Assembly (NCBI GenBank): GCA_965243255.1
Contig: CBDEUH010000004.1
Location: 1,550,001 to 1,614,000 of the forward strand
Source: Bin87 sp965243255
Lineage (GTDB): Bacteria > Chloroflexota > Dehalococcoidia > Lucifugimonadales > UBA3495
Length of the DNA: 64,000 nucleotides
Direction of reading: 5' to 3'
Below, one piece after another: positions 51,409 through 60,326 of this stretch. Position 1 is the stretch's first letter, and every line of letters begins with the position of its first letter. Below the pieces are notes generated by a model. It searched no databases. It had not been told where the DNA came from and worked only from the letters and a program-made list of their open reading frames with translations. Both the position numbers and the translations under genes were made by a program.

Positions 51409-52713
51409 TTAGGTCGCTGACGCGATGGCGTGGTCGAGGATGTCCGCCGCCAGGTCCATCTGGGCTTCAGTGGTGGTGAACGGCGGCACGAAACGCAGCA
51501 CCGACCCCTGCCGCCGGATGCTTACTATCAGCCCGTCTTCCAGCAGCTGCCGGCCGATTTGCCGACCCTGAGCGTAGGCGGGTTCCCGGGTCTCCCGGTC
51601 GGTTACGAACTCGATGCCCTGGAGCAGGCCCCGCCCGCGCACGTCGCCAATCAACTCGTGCCTTTCCTGCAATCGCAGCAGGTGCGCCTGCCAGTAGTCG
51701 CCGATTCGCCGGGCCACGTCAACCAGGTTCTCCTCCAAGATGATGTCCAGGCTGGCGATGGCGGCATGGCAGGTCAGCGGGTCGTTGGAGTGGGAGTGCG
51801 CCACCACCAGGCCGGTTTCCACCGCCTTCTCCTCGATTTCATCGGTGGTGATGGTCGCGCTGATGGCGATGCCGCCGCCGAAGTGCTTGGAGATGGTGAA
51901 AATGTCCGGCACGACGCCCTCCTGCTCAGAGGCCCACATCGTGCCCAGCTTGGCCAGCCCGGTTTGCGCTTCGTCCAGAATCAGCAGCATCCCCCGTCGC
52001 TCGCAGCGCAGCTTCAACTCCTGCAGCCATCCCGCAGGCGGCTCGATCACGCCGCCGGCGCTGAACAGCGGCTCGGTGATGACGCCGGCCATCTGCCCGT
52101 CGGACTGTGCGTCCAGTAACTCAAAACTGGTGTCCAGGCAGGTGTAATCGCAGGCCGGCCGTTCTTTGCAGAAGGCGCAGCGGTAGCGGTAGGGAGCGAT
52201 GATGGGATAGTTGCCCGGGGCATAGGGGCCGTAGCCCTGGCGCCAGCCCGCAAAGGTAACGGCCCGGGCGGCGTCGCTCATGCCGTGAAAGCTGACCACC
52301 GGGCTGGCCACTTCGTAGCCGCCGGTGTAGCGCCGGGCGATGGCCATGGCCGCCTCGTTGGAATCGCTGCCGGAGCCGAGGAACATACTGCGGTTGAGGC
52401 CTTCCGGCGTGATTTCGGCCAGCCGGGCGGCCAGGATAATCTCCTGGTCGTTAAGTATCGTCATGTGGCTGTGGATGATCGACTCGGCGCTCTCCTGCAA
52501 CGCCTGCACAATCCGGGGATGGTTATGCCCTAGGGCGGCGCACATCTGGCCGGAGTTGAAATCCAGGTACTCCTTGCCGTTAACGTCGCGCACCACGGAG
52601 CCGCGGCCCCACACGAAAATCGGGCCGGTTACTCCGCTGCGGTCCATCCGGCTGCGGAAGCTGTACTTCCGGGCCAGGTCAAGCAGTTCTTCTTCCGAAT
52701 GCGTATCCGGCAT
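51409..52713 (-). CDS. Class III (aspartate family) PLP aminotransferase
   Basis: This 434-residue omega-aminotransferase-type protein resembles 2,2-dialkylglycine decarboxylases and glutamate-1-semialdehyde-like enzymes. It has FLDFNSGQMCAALGHNHP, VSFHGMSDAARA, LILDEAQTGLAKLG with the PLP-binding Asp, and the Schiff-base lysine in FTISKHFGGG, followed by HSNDPLTCHA. A small CxxCxxRxxCDY-like insertion (RCAFCKERPACDYTCLD) with four cysteines is unusual and may bind metal. Substrate not predictable; not obviously HpnO for hopanoids. Confidence 0.88.
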   Translation of the reverse strand: MPDTHSEEELLDLARKYSFRSRMDRSGVTGPIFVWGRGSVVRDVNGKEYLDFNSGQMCAALGHNHPRIVQALQESAESIIHSHMTILNDQEIILAARLAEITPEGLNRSMFLGSGSDSNEAAMAIARRYTGGYEVASPVVSFHGMSDAARAVTFAGWRQGYGPYAPGNYPIIAPYRYRCAFCKERPACDYTCLDTSFELLDAQSDGQMAGVITEPLFSAGGVIEPPAGWLQELKLRCERRGMLLILDEAQTGLAKLGTMWASEQEGVVPDIFTISKHFGGGIAISATITTDEIEEKAVETGLVVAHSHSNDPLTCHAAIASLDIILEENLVDVARRIGDYWQAHLLRLQERHELIGDVRGRGLLQGIEFVTDRETREPAYAQGRQIGRQLLEDGLIVSIRRQGSVLRFVPPFTTTEAQMDLAADILDHAIASAT

Positions 52714-52830
52714 AACGGGCCTCCCGATGTTCTGATGCGGGCCATTCTAGGGTGGCTCCCGCCACTGTCAACCCCGGCTGCTCCCGGCAGCGGCAGGATG
52801 GCCTGGTTGCTATCTAGGTAGTGATGTCTA

Positions 52831-52849
52831 TTGATACGTTTTATATCAA
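52831..52849 (+). promoter_or_regulatory. Palindrome upstream of nirK (TTGATA-N7-TATCAA)
   Basis: An inverted repeat with perfect 6-base arms, 10 bases upstream of a TATAAT box at 52859-52864. It resembles an FNR-like half-site pair, but the centre has 7 rather than 4-6 bases, so the regulator is uncertain. Confidence 0.45.
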
Positions 52850-52858
52850 CTCCAATGA

Positions 52859-52864
52859 TATAAT
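52859..52864 (+). promoter_or_regulatory. nirK -10 box
   Basis: TATAAT 51 bases before the nirK start. The nearest -35-like hexamer (TTGATA) is 22 bases away, too far for a normal promoter, which suggests activator-dependent initiation. Confidence 0.5.
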
Positions 52865-52914
52865 GGAAGTACCGGGCAACCAAACTACAGCCCGGTCCCA
52901 GCAAGGGGGAAACC

Positions 52915-54159
52915 ATGAGGCATCAGAATCGGAACCGAATCATTCCGTTGACGCTGTTATTGTTGGCCGCTACGGCGCTGCTCATGAGCGCGGCGGCCTG
53001 CCGCAGCGGCGCTGACGCTACACCCGCACCGGAGTTCGCTCTGCCCACTGCGTTGCCCAGCCCGGAAGCCGTACCCGCCCCCGGCGCCGGCAGCGAGGCC
53101 ACCGCCTCTCGAACCTCGGATTACTGGACCGGCCCCACCACCTGGGAGCCCGAGGACGTGAGCAGCCTGGAACGGGTAACCCAGGAACTGGTCGCGCCGC
53201 CGTTCCTGCCCGAACACCAGCAGGTGAACACCGGCGAGCCCAGGGTTGTGGAAGTCCACATGGTGGTGGAGGAAAAGGAAATTGAGGTTGCCCCCGGCGC
53301 GTTCATCTGGGCCTTTACCTTCAACGGCTCCGTCCCCGGCCCCATCATCGTGGTGCACGAGGGCGACTACGTAGAGCTGACCCTGGTGAACCCGTCGAGC
53401 AGCGAGTTGCTCCACAACATCGACTTCCACGCCTCGGTCGGCGCGCTGGGCGGCGGCTCCCTGACCCAGGTGGGGCCAGGACAGGAGGTCGTGCTGCGTT
53501 TCCGGGCCGTCAAGCCCGGCGTGTTCGTGTACCACTGCGCCCCCGGCGGCACCATGGTGCCCTGGCACGTAACCCACGGCATGAACGGCGCCATCATGGT
53601 TCTGCCCAAAGACGGGCTGAGAGACCCGGCCGGCAACCCGGTACCCTACGACCGCGCCTACTACATCGGCGAACAGGATTACTACCTGCCCCGGGACGCC
53701 CACGGTGACTTCAAGCGCTACGACAGTCCGGCAGCGTCCCTGGTTGACGACCTGGAGGCAATGCAGACGCTGATGCCCACGCACATCGTGTTCAACGGCG
53801 TAACCGGCGCGCTACAGGGCGACGGGCAGCTGACGGCCAACGTCGGCGAAAATGTCCTGATCGTCCACGCCCAGGCCAACCGCCAGTCCTATCCCCACCT
53901 CATCGGCGGCCACGGCGACTACGTATGGGAGCGCGGCGGTTTCAACGACCCGCCCGAGCTGGACCTGGAAACCTGGATCATCGCCGCAGGGTCCGCCGCG
54001 GCCTCCATCCACACCATCCGCCAGCCGGGAACCTACGTGTATCTGTCCCACAACCTGATTGAAGCCTTTGCCTGCGATGCCAAGGCAATCCTGGTGGCCG
54101 AAGGCGAATGGAACGACGACCTGATGGAGCAGGTCAAGCCGCCGACCAACATCCAGTAG
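52915..54159 (+). CDS. nirK: Copper-containing nitrite reductase, lipoprotein type
   Basis: NirK reduces nitrite to nitric oxide. The protein is 414 residues with a signal peptide and a lipobox-like SAAAC (Cys29), then a Pro/Ala/Glu linker to about residue 60, so it is anchored outside the membrane. Type 1 copper ligands are H167, C208, H218 and M223; type 2 ligands are H172, H207 and one later His; D170 matches the catalytic Asp. The Cys-to-His spacing is ten rather than the usual nine (CAPGGTMVPWH), a one-residue insertion. It has no other denitrification gene nearby. A promoter with TTGATA...TATCAA lies upstream. Confidence 0.93.
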   Translation: MRHQNRNRIIPLTLLLLAATALLMSAAACRSGADATPAPEFALPTALPSPEAVPAPGAGSEATASRTSDYWTGPTTWEPEDVSSLERVTQELVAPPFLPEHQQVNTGEPRVVEVHMVVEEKEIEVAPGAFIWAFTFNGSVPGPIIVVHEGDYVELTLVNPSSSELLHNIDFHASVGALGGGSLTQVGPGQEVVLRFRAVKPGVFVYHCAPGGTMVPWHVTHGMNGAIMVLPKDGLRDPAGNPVPYDRAYYIGEQDYYLPRDAHGDFKRYDSPAASLVDDLEAMQTLMPTHIVFNGVTGALQGDGQLTANVGENVLIVHAQANRQSYPHLIGGHGDYVWERGGFNDPPELDLETWIIAAGSAAASIHTIRQPGTYVYLSHNLIEAFACDAKAILVAEGEWNDDLMEQVKPPTNIQ

Positions 54160-54275
54160 CCAGCGATCACTCTCACTCCGGGAGCGCGGTTGCATTGCGG
54201 CTGCGCTCCTTGTTATGTATAAAGCCAATCAAACCACGTCGGCCCACCAGATTGCCAGGCCGGGAGGCTTCCGCG

Positions 54276-54695
54276 ATGACCACACCCAAATACACCTACA
54301 CCTACGACCACATCCACGTCCGCACCAAGGACCCGGAGGGCATGGCCGGCTTTTTCGAGACCATGTTCGGCGCGAAAGTGCTCCGCCTCATCCAGAGCGA
54401 CGGCGTGCCCCGCGTTGACCTGGATATCAACGGCCTGGCCATCTTCATCGCCTCGGTGCCGCCGGAAGAGCACCTTGACCTGAGCCCGCGCGACCCCCAC
54501 CTGGGCCTGGACCACTTCGGTTTCCGCGTGGACGACATCGACGGCGCCGTGGAAGACCTGCGCGGCAAGGGCGCCGAGATTTACACCGAGCCGCGCACCA
54601 TCCGGCCCGGCGTCCGCATTGCCTTCGTTCGCGGCCCCGACGACGTGCGCATCGAACTGCTGCAACGGGACGGGTCAGGTCTGATGGAAGAATAG
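54276..54695 (+). CDS. VOC (glyoxalase/dioxygenase fold) family protein
   Basis: This 139-residue protein has the paired beta-alpha-beta-beta-beta modules of the vicinal-oxygen-chelate fold. Metal-ligand candidates are the His in YDHIHVRTKDPEGMA, the His in LGLDHFGFRVDDIDGA and the terminal Glu in DDVRIELLQ. The start at ATG 54276 is preferred over the long frame at 54108, which overlaps nirK. Members include lactoylglutathione lyases, dioxygenases and resistance proteins, so function is open. Confidence 0.85.
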   Translation: MTTPKYTYTYDHIHVRTKDPEGMAGFFETMFGAKVLRLIQSDGVPRVDLDINGLAIFIASVPPEEHLDLSPRDPHLGLDHFGFRVDDIDGAVEDLRGKGAEIYTEPRTIRPGVRIAFVRGPDDVRIELLQRDGSGLMEE

Positions 54696-54726
54696 GCTAT
54701 GCCCGACGGCCCCGTGGAGCCGTAAA

Positions 54727-55554
54727 TCATCGCAGCCGGTAGGTCGCCGCCGTCTCCGCAACGCGCCCATCCTGGCGCAGCTTTTCCAGGTGGGTCCGCA
54801 CGTTCCTGCCGGCAGCCTCCCGCAGCGACTTGCGCAGGTTCCGCGGATACACGGCGGTTACGATCTCATCCACCGTACCGGCGCCGCCGGCCACCGCCGC
54901 CACTACCTGCTCCTCCCGGCCCTGGCGGTGGGCTATCTGCTGCAGGATGCGCTGTTCGCCCCGCAGGATGGTGTTGCCGTGGCCCGGACATACCACTTGG
55001 GGCCGGGTTTTCGCCATTCGGTTCAGCGAGTTCATATACAGTTTCAGGTTGCGCACGCTGGACGACGAGTTGCCCAGCAGGTTGTCGCCGCTAAAGAGCA
55101 CCCGGTCGGGGCGGAGAAAGTAACAAACGTGGTCTTCTTCGTGTCCCGGCGTGAATAGAGGCCGCAGCCTGGCGCCGCCTCCGGTCTCGATGGTCTCCCG
55201 CGCGCCCAGCGCCGACACCGAATCGCCGCCCAGAATGTGCTGCAAGCGGGGTGCCAGCTTGGGATGGCAGCGCACCGGGCAGTCAAACGCTTCCTGCAGC
55301 CGGTCCAGCCCGCCGATGTGGTCGCCGTGCCCGTGGGTAATCAGGATGGCGTCGATGGCAGGTTCCCCCAGCTCCGTCCAGTATTCCAGGATTTGCCGCC
55401 GCCAAGCCCGGTACGGCTCGCCCGAGTCGATCATCACCATACGGCCGTTGGGGTCGCCAACGAAGTAAATCTGCGTGCCGCCCGGGTGCATCGCGCCGTA
55501 GGCGTTGGGGTCTTCGGAGATGTGCGTGCTGTACACCAGCTCGGTAATCTGCAT
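54727..55554 (-). CDS. MBL-fold hydrolase with winged-helix-like C-terminus
   Basis: This 275-residue metallo-beta-lactamase-fold protein has ILITHGHGDHIGGLDRL (zinc site), a TPGHEEDHVC His, FSGDNLLG Asp and VVCPGHGNTI His. A C-terminal stretch of about 60 residues (TVDEIVTAVYPRNLRKSLRE, THLEKLRQDGRV) matches the beta-lactamase-associated winged-helix seen in LACTB2-like hydrolases. The substrate is unknown. It precedes trxB on the same strand, with trxB upstream by 9 bases. Confidence 0.88.
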   Translation of the reverse strand: MQITELVYSTHISEDPNAYGAMHPGGTQIYFVGDPNGRMVMIDSGEPYRAWRRQILEYWTELGEPAIDAILITHGHGDHIGGLDRLQEAFDCPVRCHPKLAPRLQHILGGDSVSALGARETIETGGGARLRPLFTPGHEEDHVCYFLRPDRVLFSGDNLLGNSSSSVRNLKLYMNSLNRMAKTRPQVVCPGHGNTILRGEQRILQQIAHRQGREEQVVAAVAGGAGTVDEIVTAVYPRNLRKSLREAAGRNVRTHLEKLRQDGRVAETAATYRLR

Positions 55555-55563
55555 GGCGATGCC

Positions 55564-56490
55564 TTACCACTCTTTGCCGCGAATGTACCGGAACGCCGCC
55601 ACGGCGGCCGTCGCGCCGTCGCCGGCCGACGCCACCAGCTGCGCCGCCGACTGCTGCCGGATGTCGCCGGCGGCGTACAGCCCCGCCTGCGGCGTGTCCA
55701 TGTTCAGCCCCACCGGAATGTGTCCGGCGTTGTCCAGCGGCACCAGGTCGGCCACCGAAGCCGAGTTGGGGTCAAGGCCCACGTAGATGAACAGCCCGCT
55801 CACCGGCTCCACCGTTTCGCCGTCAGCGCTGCGGACTTTCACGCCGGAAACGGTATCCTCGCCCACGATCTCGACCACTTCCGTATTGTAGCGAACTTCA
55901 ATCTTGGGTTCGGCGGCGATGCGGTCCTGCAAAACCTGCTGCGCGCCCAAGGCGTCGCCGCGCACGAACAGCACGACGCGCTCGGTGTACTCGGTCAGGG
56001 TCAGGGCCTCGTCCGCTGCCGAGTCGCCGCCGCCCACCACGGCAACGGTCTGGCCCATGTACAGCGGCCCGTCGCAGGTAGCGCAGTGTGAGACGCCGCG
56101 GCCGTCGAATTCCACCTCGCCGGGGATGCCCAGCGAGCGCAGCGAGGAGCCGGCGGCCATGATGACGGCCTTGCTGCGGTAGCTGCCGCCCATGTCGCCG
56201 TTGACGAGGAAATAATCGCCGTCGGTTGACACGCCGACCACCGTGTCCATCAGCACTTCCACGCCGGCGTTCATCGCCTGCTCCTGGGTCGCCGGGCCCA
56301 GCTCGTAGCCGGCGATGCCCTGGGGAAAGCCGGGGTAGTTCTCAATCTTCTCCAGGTTGATGATCTGGGCGCCGGCCATCATCTGCTCCACGATGGCGGT
56401 GTTCAGGCCGTAGCGGGCGCCGTAAATGCCGGCGGTGAGGCCGGCCATGCCGCCGCCGATGATCAGCAGGTCAAATTCTTGTTGGGGCAC
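55564..56490 (-). CDS. trxB: Thioredoxin reductase
   Basis: This FAD- and NADPH-dependent disulfide reductase has 308 residues. FAD loop IIGGGMAGLTAGIYGAR is at the N-terminus, redox-active CATC is at C136/C139 in SHCATCDGPLYMGQ, the NADPH loop is VVGGGDSAADEAL, and YAAGDIRQQSAAQLVASAGDG is near the C-terminus. It reduces thioredoxin or a related small redox protein. It is co-directional with the downstream MBL-fold gene (9-base gap). Confidence 0.93.
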   Translation of the reverse strand: MPQQEFDLLIIGGGMAGLTAGIYGARYGLNTAIVEQMMAGAQIINLEKIENYPGFPQGIAGYELGPATQEQAMNAGVEVLMDTVVGVSTDGDYFLVNGDMGGSYRSKAVIMAAGSSLRSLGIPGEVEFDGRGVSHCATCDGPLYMGQTVAVVGGGDSAADEALTLTEYTERVVLFVRGDALGAQQVLQDRIAAEPKIEVRYNTEVVEIVGEDTVSGVKVRSADGETVEPVSGLFIYVGLDPNSASVADLVPLDNAGHIPVGLNMDTPQAGLYAAGDIRQQSAAQLVASAGDGATAAVAAFRYIRGKEW

Positions 56491-56549
56491 TGGTGTTACC
56501 TCGCATCACGATGTTCGCGGCGATTGTATCACCATTCACCCGCCGTCGG

Positions 56550-57377
56550 TTAGGGCCAGGTCGGCGTGCTAGTCCTCTGCAGCATCTCCCGGACTTCCAG
56601 GCCCGACGGTGTATCCGGCGGTTGCAGCCGTGCTGCCTGGGCCCTGCTGTCCAGCTTCGCCTCTACCCTGGCCACTCTTTCCTGCGCCAACCGGCAGTAT
56701 TCCTCCGACAGGTCGATGCCAACGTACTGCCGGCCTTCCAGGAGGGCGGCCACCGCCGTGGTGCCGCTGCCGATGAACGGGTCCAGCACGATGTCCGCCG
56801 TCGTTGCCGCAATCGCCCGCTGCGCCAGCTCCACCGGAAACGGCGCCGGATGCGGGTTGCCTCTATCCTGCCGCACGCGCCAAACGTCGCCGATGCCGCC
56901 GGCCTTGGACGCCAGCCGGAACTCCGGCTTGGCAATCAGGTAAATCACCTCGTAGGTGGGCAGGAAGTAGCCGGGGTTGTGATTGAAACCGCCCGAACGC
57001 TGCCAGATGATGATTTGCCGCACCGGGAAGCCCTCGACAATGTCGGCCCGGTCTTGCAGCAACCCCTTCTGAACCCGCCACTTGTGATTGTAGAAAATCG
57101 CGCCGTCGGGCGTCAGCACCCGCAGCATCTCCCGCAGGCACTCCCGCTGCCACTCCACGTAGTCGTCGTGGGGCATTGCGTCGGAGTGGCCGGCGTAGCC
57201 CTGCATCAGGGCGGCCCGGGACCACTTGCCGCCGTTGCCGTTCTTCATGCCGTTGCCGCTGCTGTTCAGCAGGTTATAGGGCGGCGACGTTACCACCAGG
57301 TTCACCGACGCGTCCGGCATCCGGGCCAGCTGCGTCAGGCAATCCCCCTGTAGAATCTGATTGAGCCAGTTGTGCAT
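56550..57377 (-). CDS. Orphan site-specific DNA methyltransferase
   Basis: This 275-residue amino-methyltransferase has the catalytic motif TSPPYNLL near residue 32 and the SAM motif VLDPFIGSGTTAVAALLEG near residue 200, permuted (beta-class) order. SPPY is seen in both N4-cytosine and N6-adenine enzymes. No nuclease gene is adjacent, so it may be an orphan regulatory methylase or the remains of a restriction system. Base composition is like the host's. Confidence 0.9.
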   Translation of the reverse strand: MHNWLNQILQGDCLTQLARMPDASVNLVVTSPPYNLLNSSGNGMKNGNGGKWSRAALMQGYAGHSDAMPHDDYVEWQRECLREMLRVLTPDGAIFYNHKWRVQKGLLQDRADIVEGFPVRQIIIWQRSGGFNHNPGYFLPTYEVIYLIAKPEFRLASKAGGIGDVWRVRQDRGNPHPAPFPVELAQRAIAATTADIVLDPFIGSGTTAVAALLEGRQYVGIDLSEEYCRLAQERVARVEAKLDSRAQAARLQPPDTPSGLEVREMLQRTSTPTWP

Positions 57378-57579
57378 GAGATTGGCGCTTTTCCAAAAAC
57401 TTCGCTAACTTTTAGCGCCCTATTGAACCGCAAACCCGGCTGGCCGTGCATAGCGGTGCATCCGCAACTTTTGCCCAATCCGCCGTTGCGCCCCGCCAGT
57501 TGCGCCCCTACAATGGCGGCGTCAGCATCCGCTCCCACATCGCCCGGCCACCGCTCCGGGCAGCACCAGGAGGCGCACC

Positions 57580-58485
57580 ATGCCCATTGAAAAGCTATCC
57601 CCCGCCCTGGACGCCATCATCGACGGCGACGCGCCCATCGAGGAACACGGTTCCGGGTACGGCGGCGCAGAAGGCCCGGCGGAAGGGCCCCTGTGGTGGA
57701 GCGACGGCGGCTACCTGCTGTTCAGCGACATCCACAACAACCGCCGGATGCGCTACACCCCCGGCAGCGGCGTCACAGTGGAGGCCGAGCCGGTCAACCG
57801 CCACAACGGCCTGACCCGCGACCTGCAAGGTCGGCTCATCGCCGCCGAGCACGACGGCCGCCGCGTCAGCCGCCTGGAGCACGACGGCTCCACCACCGTC
57901 CTGGCCAACCAGTTCCAGGGTCGCCAGCTCAACCGTCCCAACGACGTGGTGGTCAAGTCCGACGGCAGCATCTACTTCACCGACCCCTGGACTTTCCGCC
58001 GCCCCCGGGAGCAGTGGGAGCAGACCATCTCCGGCGTCTTCCGCCTCTCCGCCGATCTGGGCACCCTGACCCTGCTGGTGGGCGATTTCGTCGTCCCCAA
58101 CGGCCTGGCTTTCTCTCCCGACGAGAGCATTCTCTACATTAACGACTCGCGCAAGGGCATCATCCGCGCCTTTGACGTGCAGGACGACGGCAGCCTGTCC
58201 CTGGCCTCCGACCGCCTCTTTGCCGACATGCGAGGCGACCGCGAGGGCGTGCCCGACGGCATGAAGGTGGACGTTGAGGGCAACGTCTATTGCGGCGGAG
58301 AGGGCGGCCTGCACATCCTCAACGCCGGCGGCGAACGGCTGGGCATCGTGGTGCACGGCCAGTCCGCCACCACCAACCTCTGCTTCGGCGGCGCCGACTG
58401 GAAGACGATGTACTTCACCAGCCGCAACACCGTCGGCAGCTTTCCCGTAAAAATCGCCGGCATCCCCGTGCCGGCGTCCCGCTAA
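57580..58485 (+). CDS. SMP-30/gluconolactonase family protein
   Basis: This 301-residue six-bladed beta-propeller lactonase has EGPAEGPLWWSDGGYLLFSD with the metal Glu, NRPNDVVVKSDGSIYFTDPW, VPNGLAFSPDESILYINDS with Asn ligand, and VPDGMKVDVEGNVYCGG with Asp ligand, as in calcium-dependent gluconolactonases. It has no signal peptide. A cupin gene follows 51 bases downstream on the same strand. Confidence 0.92.
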   Translation: MPIEKLSPALDAIIDGDAPIEEHGSGYGGAEGPAEGPLWWSDGGYLLFSDIHNNRRMRYTPGSGVTVEAEPVNRHNGLTRDLQGRLIAAEHDGRRVSRLEHDGSTTVLANQFQGRQLNRPNDVVVKSDGSIYFTDPWTFRRPREQWEQTISGVFRLSADLGTLTLLVGDFVVPNGLAFSPDESILYINDSRKGIIRAFDVQDDGSLSLASDRLFADMRGDREGVPDGMKVDVEGNVYCGGEGGLHILNAGGERLGIVVHGQSATTNLCFGGADWKTMYFTSRNTVGSFPVKIAGIPVPASR

Positions 58486-58536
58486 CACCCCTCACCCACC
58501 AGGGAGAGGGGACAACCGACAACAGGAGGTAACATC

Positions 58537-58911
58537 ATGCGCGTAGTACGCATCGCCAACGTCGAACACGTACCCCTGGGCCCCGCCGAGCCGGTTCCCG
58601 GCTGGACCGGCGGCGAAGTCCACCGCACCCGCCAGCCCATCATCCCGGAGGGCGAAAGCGACTTCTTCAACGCCAGCGTCGTCAACTTCCAGACGGGAGC
58701 GCAGACCGGCTGGCATCGCCACAGCAGCGACCAGATTCTGGTCATCACCGTGGGCAACGGCATCGTCGCCACCGAGACCGAGGAGCATCACGTGGGCGTC
58801 GGCGACGTGGTGCAGGTCAAGGCCGGTGAGAATCACTGGCACGGCGCCACCGCCAACGGCTACATGGGCCACATCACCATCACCACCAGCGACAGCACCG
58901 CCAGCCGGTAG
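58537..58911 (+). CDS. Cupin domain protein
   Basis: This 124-residue single-domain cupin has the metal motif GWHRHSSDQILVITVGNG (two His and a distal Glu-like position) and the second cupin motif GENHWHGATANGY. Similar proteins are sugar- or organic-acid-related. It begins after an AGGAGG site and probably shares an operon with the SMP-30 gene. Confidence 0.88.
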   Translation: MRVVRIANVEHVPLGPAEPVPGWTGGEVHRTRQPIIPEGESDFFNASVVNFQTGAQTGWHRHSSDQILVITVGNGIVATETEEHHVGVGDVVQVKAGENHWHGATANGYMGHITITTSDSTASR

Positions 58912-58918
58912 CGCCGAC

Positions 58919-58976
58919 GTAGGGGCGGATACCCGTCATTCCCGCGCAGGCGGGAATCCACGTCCCCCGCCCCTAC
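58919..58976. repeat. Nested palindrome (GTAGGGGCGG outer, ATTCCCGC inner)
   Basis: Outer perfect 10-base arms (58919-58928, 58967-58976) enclose an inner 8-base palindrome ATTCCCGC-GCAG-GCGGGAAT (58938-58957). The inner word is a frequent dispersed repeat in many bacteria (general knowledge). It lies between the cupin and CoA-binding genes. Confidence 0.75.
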
Positions 58977-58992
58977 GCACGAGGATGCAACC

Positions 58993-59415
58993 ATGGACCT
59001 GATTGACGAAATCCTGGACAACGTGAAGACCATCGCCGTGGTCGGCCTCTCCGACAACCCGGCCCGGGACAGCCACGGAGTCTCCGCCTATATGCAGTCC
59101 CAGGGCTACCGCATCATTCCGGTGAACCCGGCCCTGAACGGCGCGACGGTACTGGGCGAGCAGTCCTATGACGACCTGCAATCCGCCTGCGCTGCCGCCG
59201 GCGAGCAGGGCGTCGCCATCGACTTGGTGGACGTTTTCCGCCGCAGCGAGTTCGCCGGCGCGGTCACCGACGACGCCATCGCCATCGGCGCCCGTTACGT
59301 CTGGATGCAGGACGGGGTAGTTGACCAGCCGGCAGCCCAGCGAGCGCAGACCGCCGGCCTGGGCGTCATCATGGACGACTGCATCCTGCGCCAACACAAG
59401 CGGCGGCGCTCCTGA
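58993..59415 (+). CDS. CoA-binding domain protein (YccU type)
   Basis: This 140-residue Rossmann-fold protein resembles the CoA-binding domain of succinyl-CoA ligases and YccU. It has KTIAVVGLSDNPARDSHGVSAYM, RIIPVNPAL, VDVFRRSEFAG, and a conserved VWMQDGVVDQPAAQRA. It probably binds CoA or a similar nucleotide; no catalytic partner is adjacent. Confidence 0.88.
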   Translation: MDLIDEILDNVKTIAVVGLSDNPARDSHGVSAYMQSQGYRIIPVNPALNGATVLGEQSYDDLQSACAAAGEQGVAIDLVDVFRRSEFAGAVTDDAIAIGARYVWMQDGVVDQPAAQRAQTAGLGVIMDDCILRQHKRRRS

Positions 59416-59444
59416 CCCCTATTCCCCCAGCAATCCCTGCGGCC

Positions 59445-60201
59445 TTGGACTCCGCCATAGCCGCAGCGGCAGCGGCGGCGTTTTCCCGGATTACTGAGGG
59501 CCTGACCCATCATCCGCGATGCCATTGAGCGGCAACACGATCGGATGGCCGGCGCCGCGCGGCTCCACATCGTCGATTTCGGCAGCGGCGCCCTGGCAAT
59601 GCAGTTCGGATTGACCCTGGCCGTGCTGGACGCGTCGGAACGCGGTTTCCGGGTTCCTGAAGTCGGCGTTTCCCTTTTTGAACCCAACGACGCGATGCTG
59701 CGCATGGGCCTGAATGTATGGCAACGGTTCCTGCGCATCATGCACTATGATGGCGATGCTGACATCCCCACGTTGACCTCTTCCGTCCAAATCGGGGCCA
59801 CCATGATACGCTCCGCGCGAATCACCAAGACCTCCGACATCAGCCTCCCCACGGACTCCCACCGTTGGTTGGTTGCCATGCACGCCTACTACGCCGACGA
59901 CCGGGAAAACATCAAACGCGACCTGGAGGCAATTCACCGGGCAGCCAAGCCTGATCTCGGTTTTCTGACTTACCACTACGCCAGCCTCGACGGTATTCGC
60001 TACGTGTCGCCTTTTGCCAAACCGGGCAGTCCGGGCCCAATACCGCCGCTCCCGTTGTCCGGCGAACTAACCGAGGTCAACTCCTGGCGCAGTTCTCTGT
60101 CCCGGGCTCTGGGGTACCACGACGAAACCCGGTTAACCCGGCCAACTGAATGGGACCCGGTTCGGGGGCGGAGAGATAACCGAGCCATCCTCTACGCCTA
60201 G
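59445..60201 (+). pseudogene. Frameshifted gene, methyltransferase-like remnant
   Basis: Reading from about 59445 the frame LDSAIAAAAAAAFSRITEG ends shortly after. Adding one C at about 59507 joins it to the frame ...PIIRDAIERQHDRM that runs to 60201. The joined product would be about 250 residues with a VDFGSG SAM-binding-like motif and a SLFEPNDAML strand, suggesting a Rossmann methyltransferase fold of unknown target. As it stands only the 218-residue part from ATG 59545 is translatable. A sequencing error cannot be excluded. Confidence 0.55.
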
Positions 60202-60307
60202 TCCCCTCCATCCTCGCCATCCGCGTAAAGATAAAATCCCTGACCCTGAAGCGCTTGACAATTGCCCGAACATCAGTTCATAATGGCCTTGTGCACATCC
60301 AAACCTG

Positions 60308-60326
60308 CCCCGTGCTCGATACGGGG
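60308..60326. repeat. Hairpin repeat (CCCCGT...ACGGGG), copy 1
   Basis: CCCCGTGCTCGATACGGGG, an imperfect 19-base hairpin. Its relative at 60794-60812 differs at two positions. Confidence 0.6.

Noticed and set aside
51409..52713. Aminotransferase as HpnO for aminobacteriohopanetriol
   Set aside because: It is 40 kb from the hopanoid operon and looks more like a dialkylglycine-decarboxylase-type enzyme; no support beyond the fold.
50456..57377. Classical restriction-modification pair from the putative nuclease and the 56550 methyltransferase
   Set aside because: The two genes are 5 kb apart with unrelated metabolic genes between and differ in composition; kept only as a weak suggestion.
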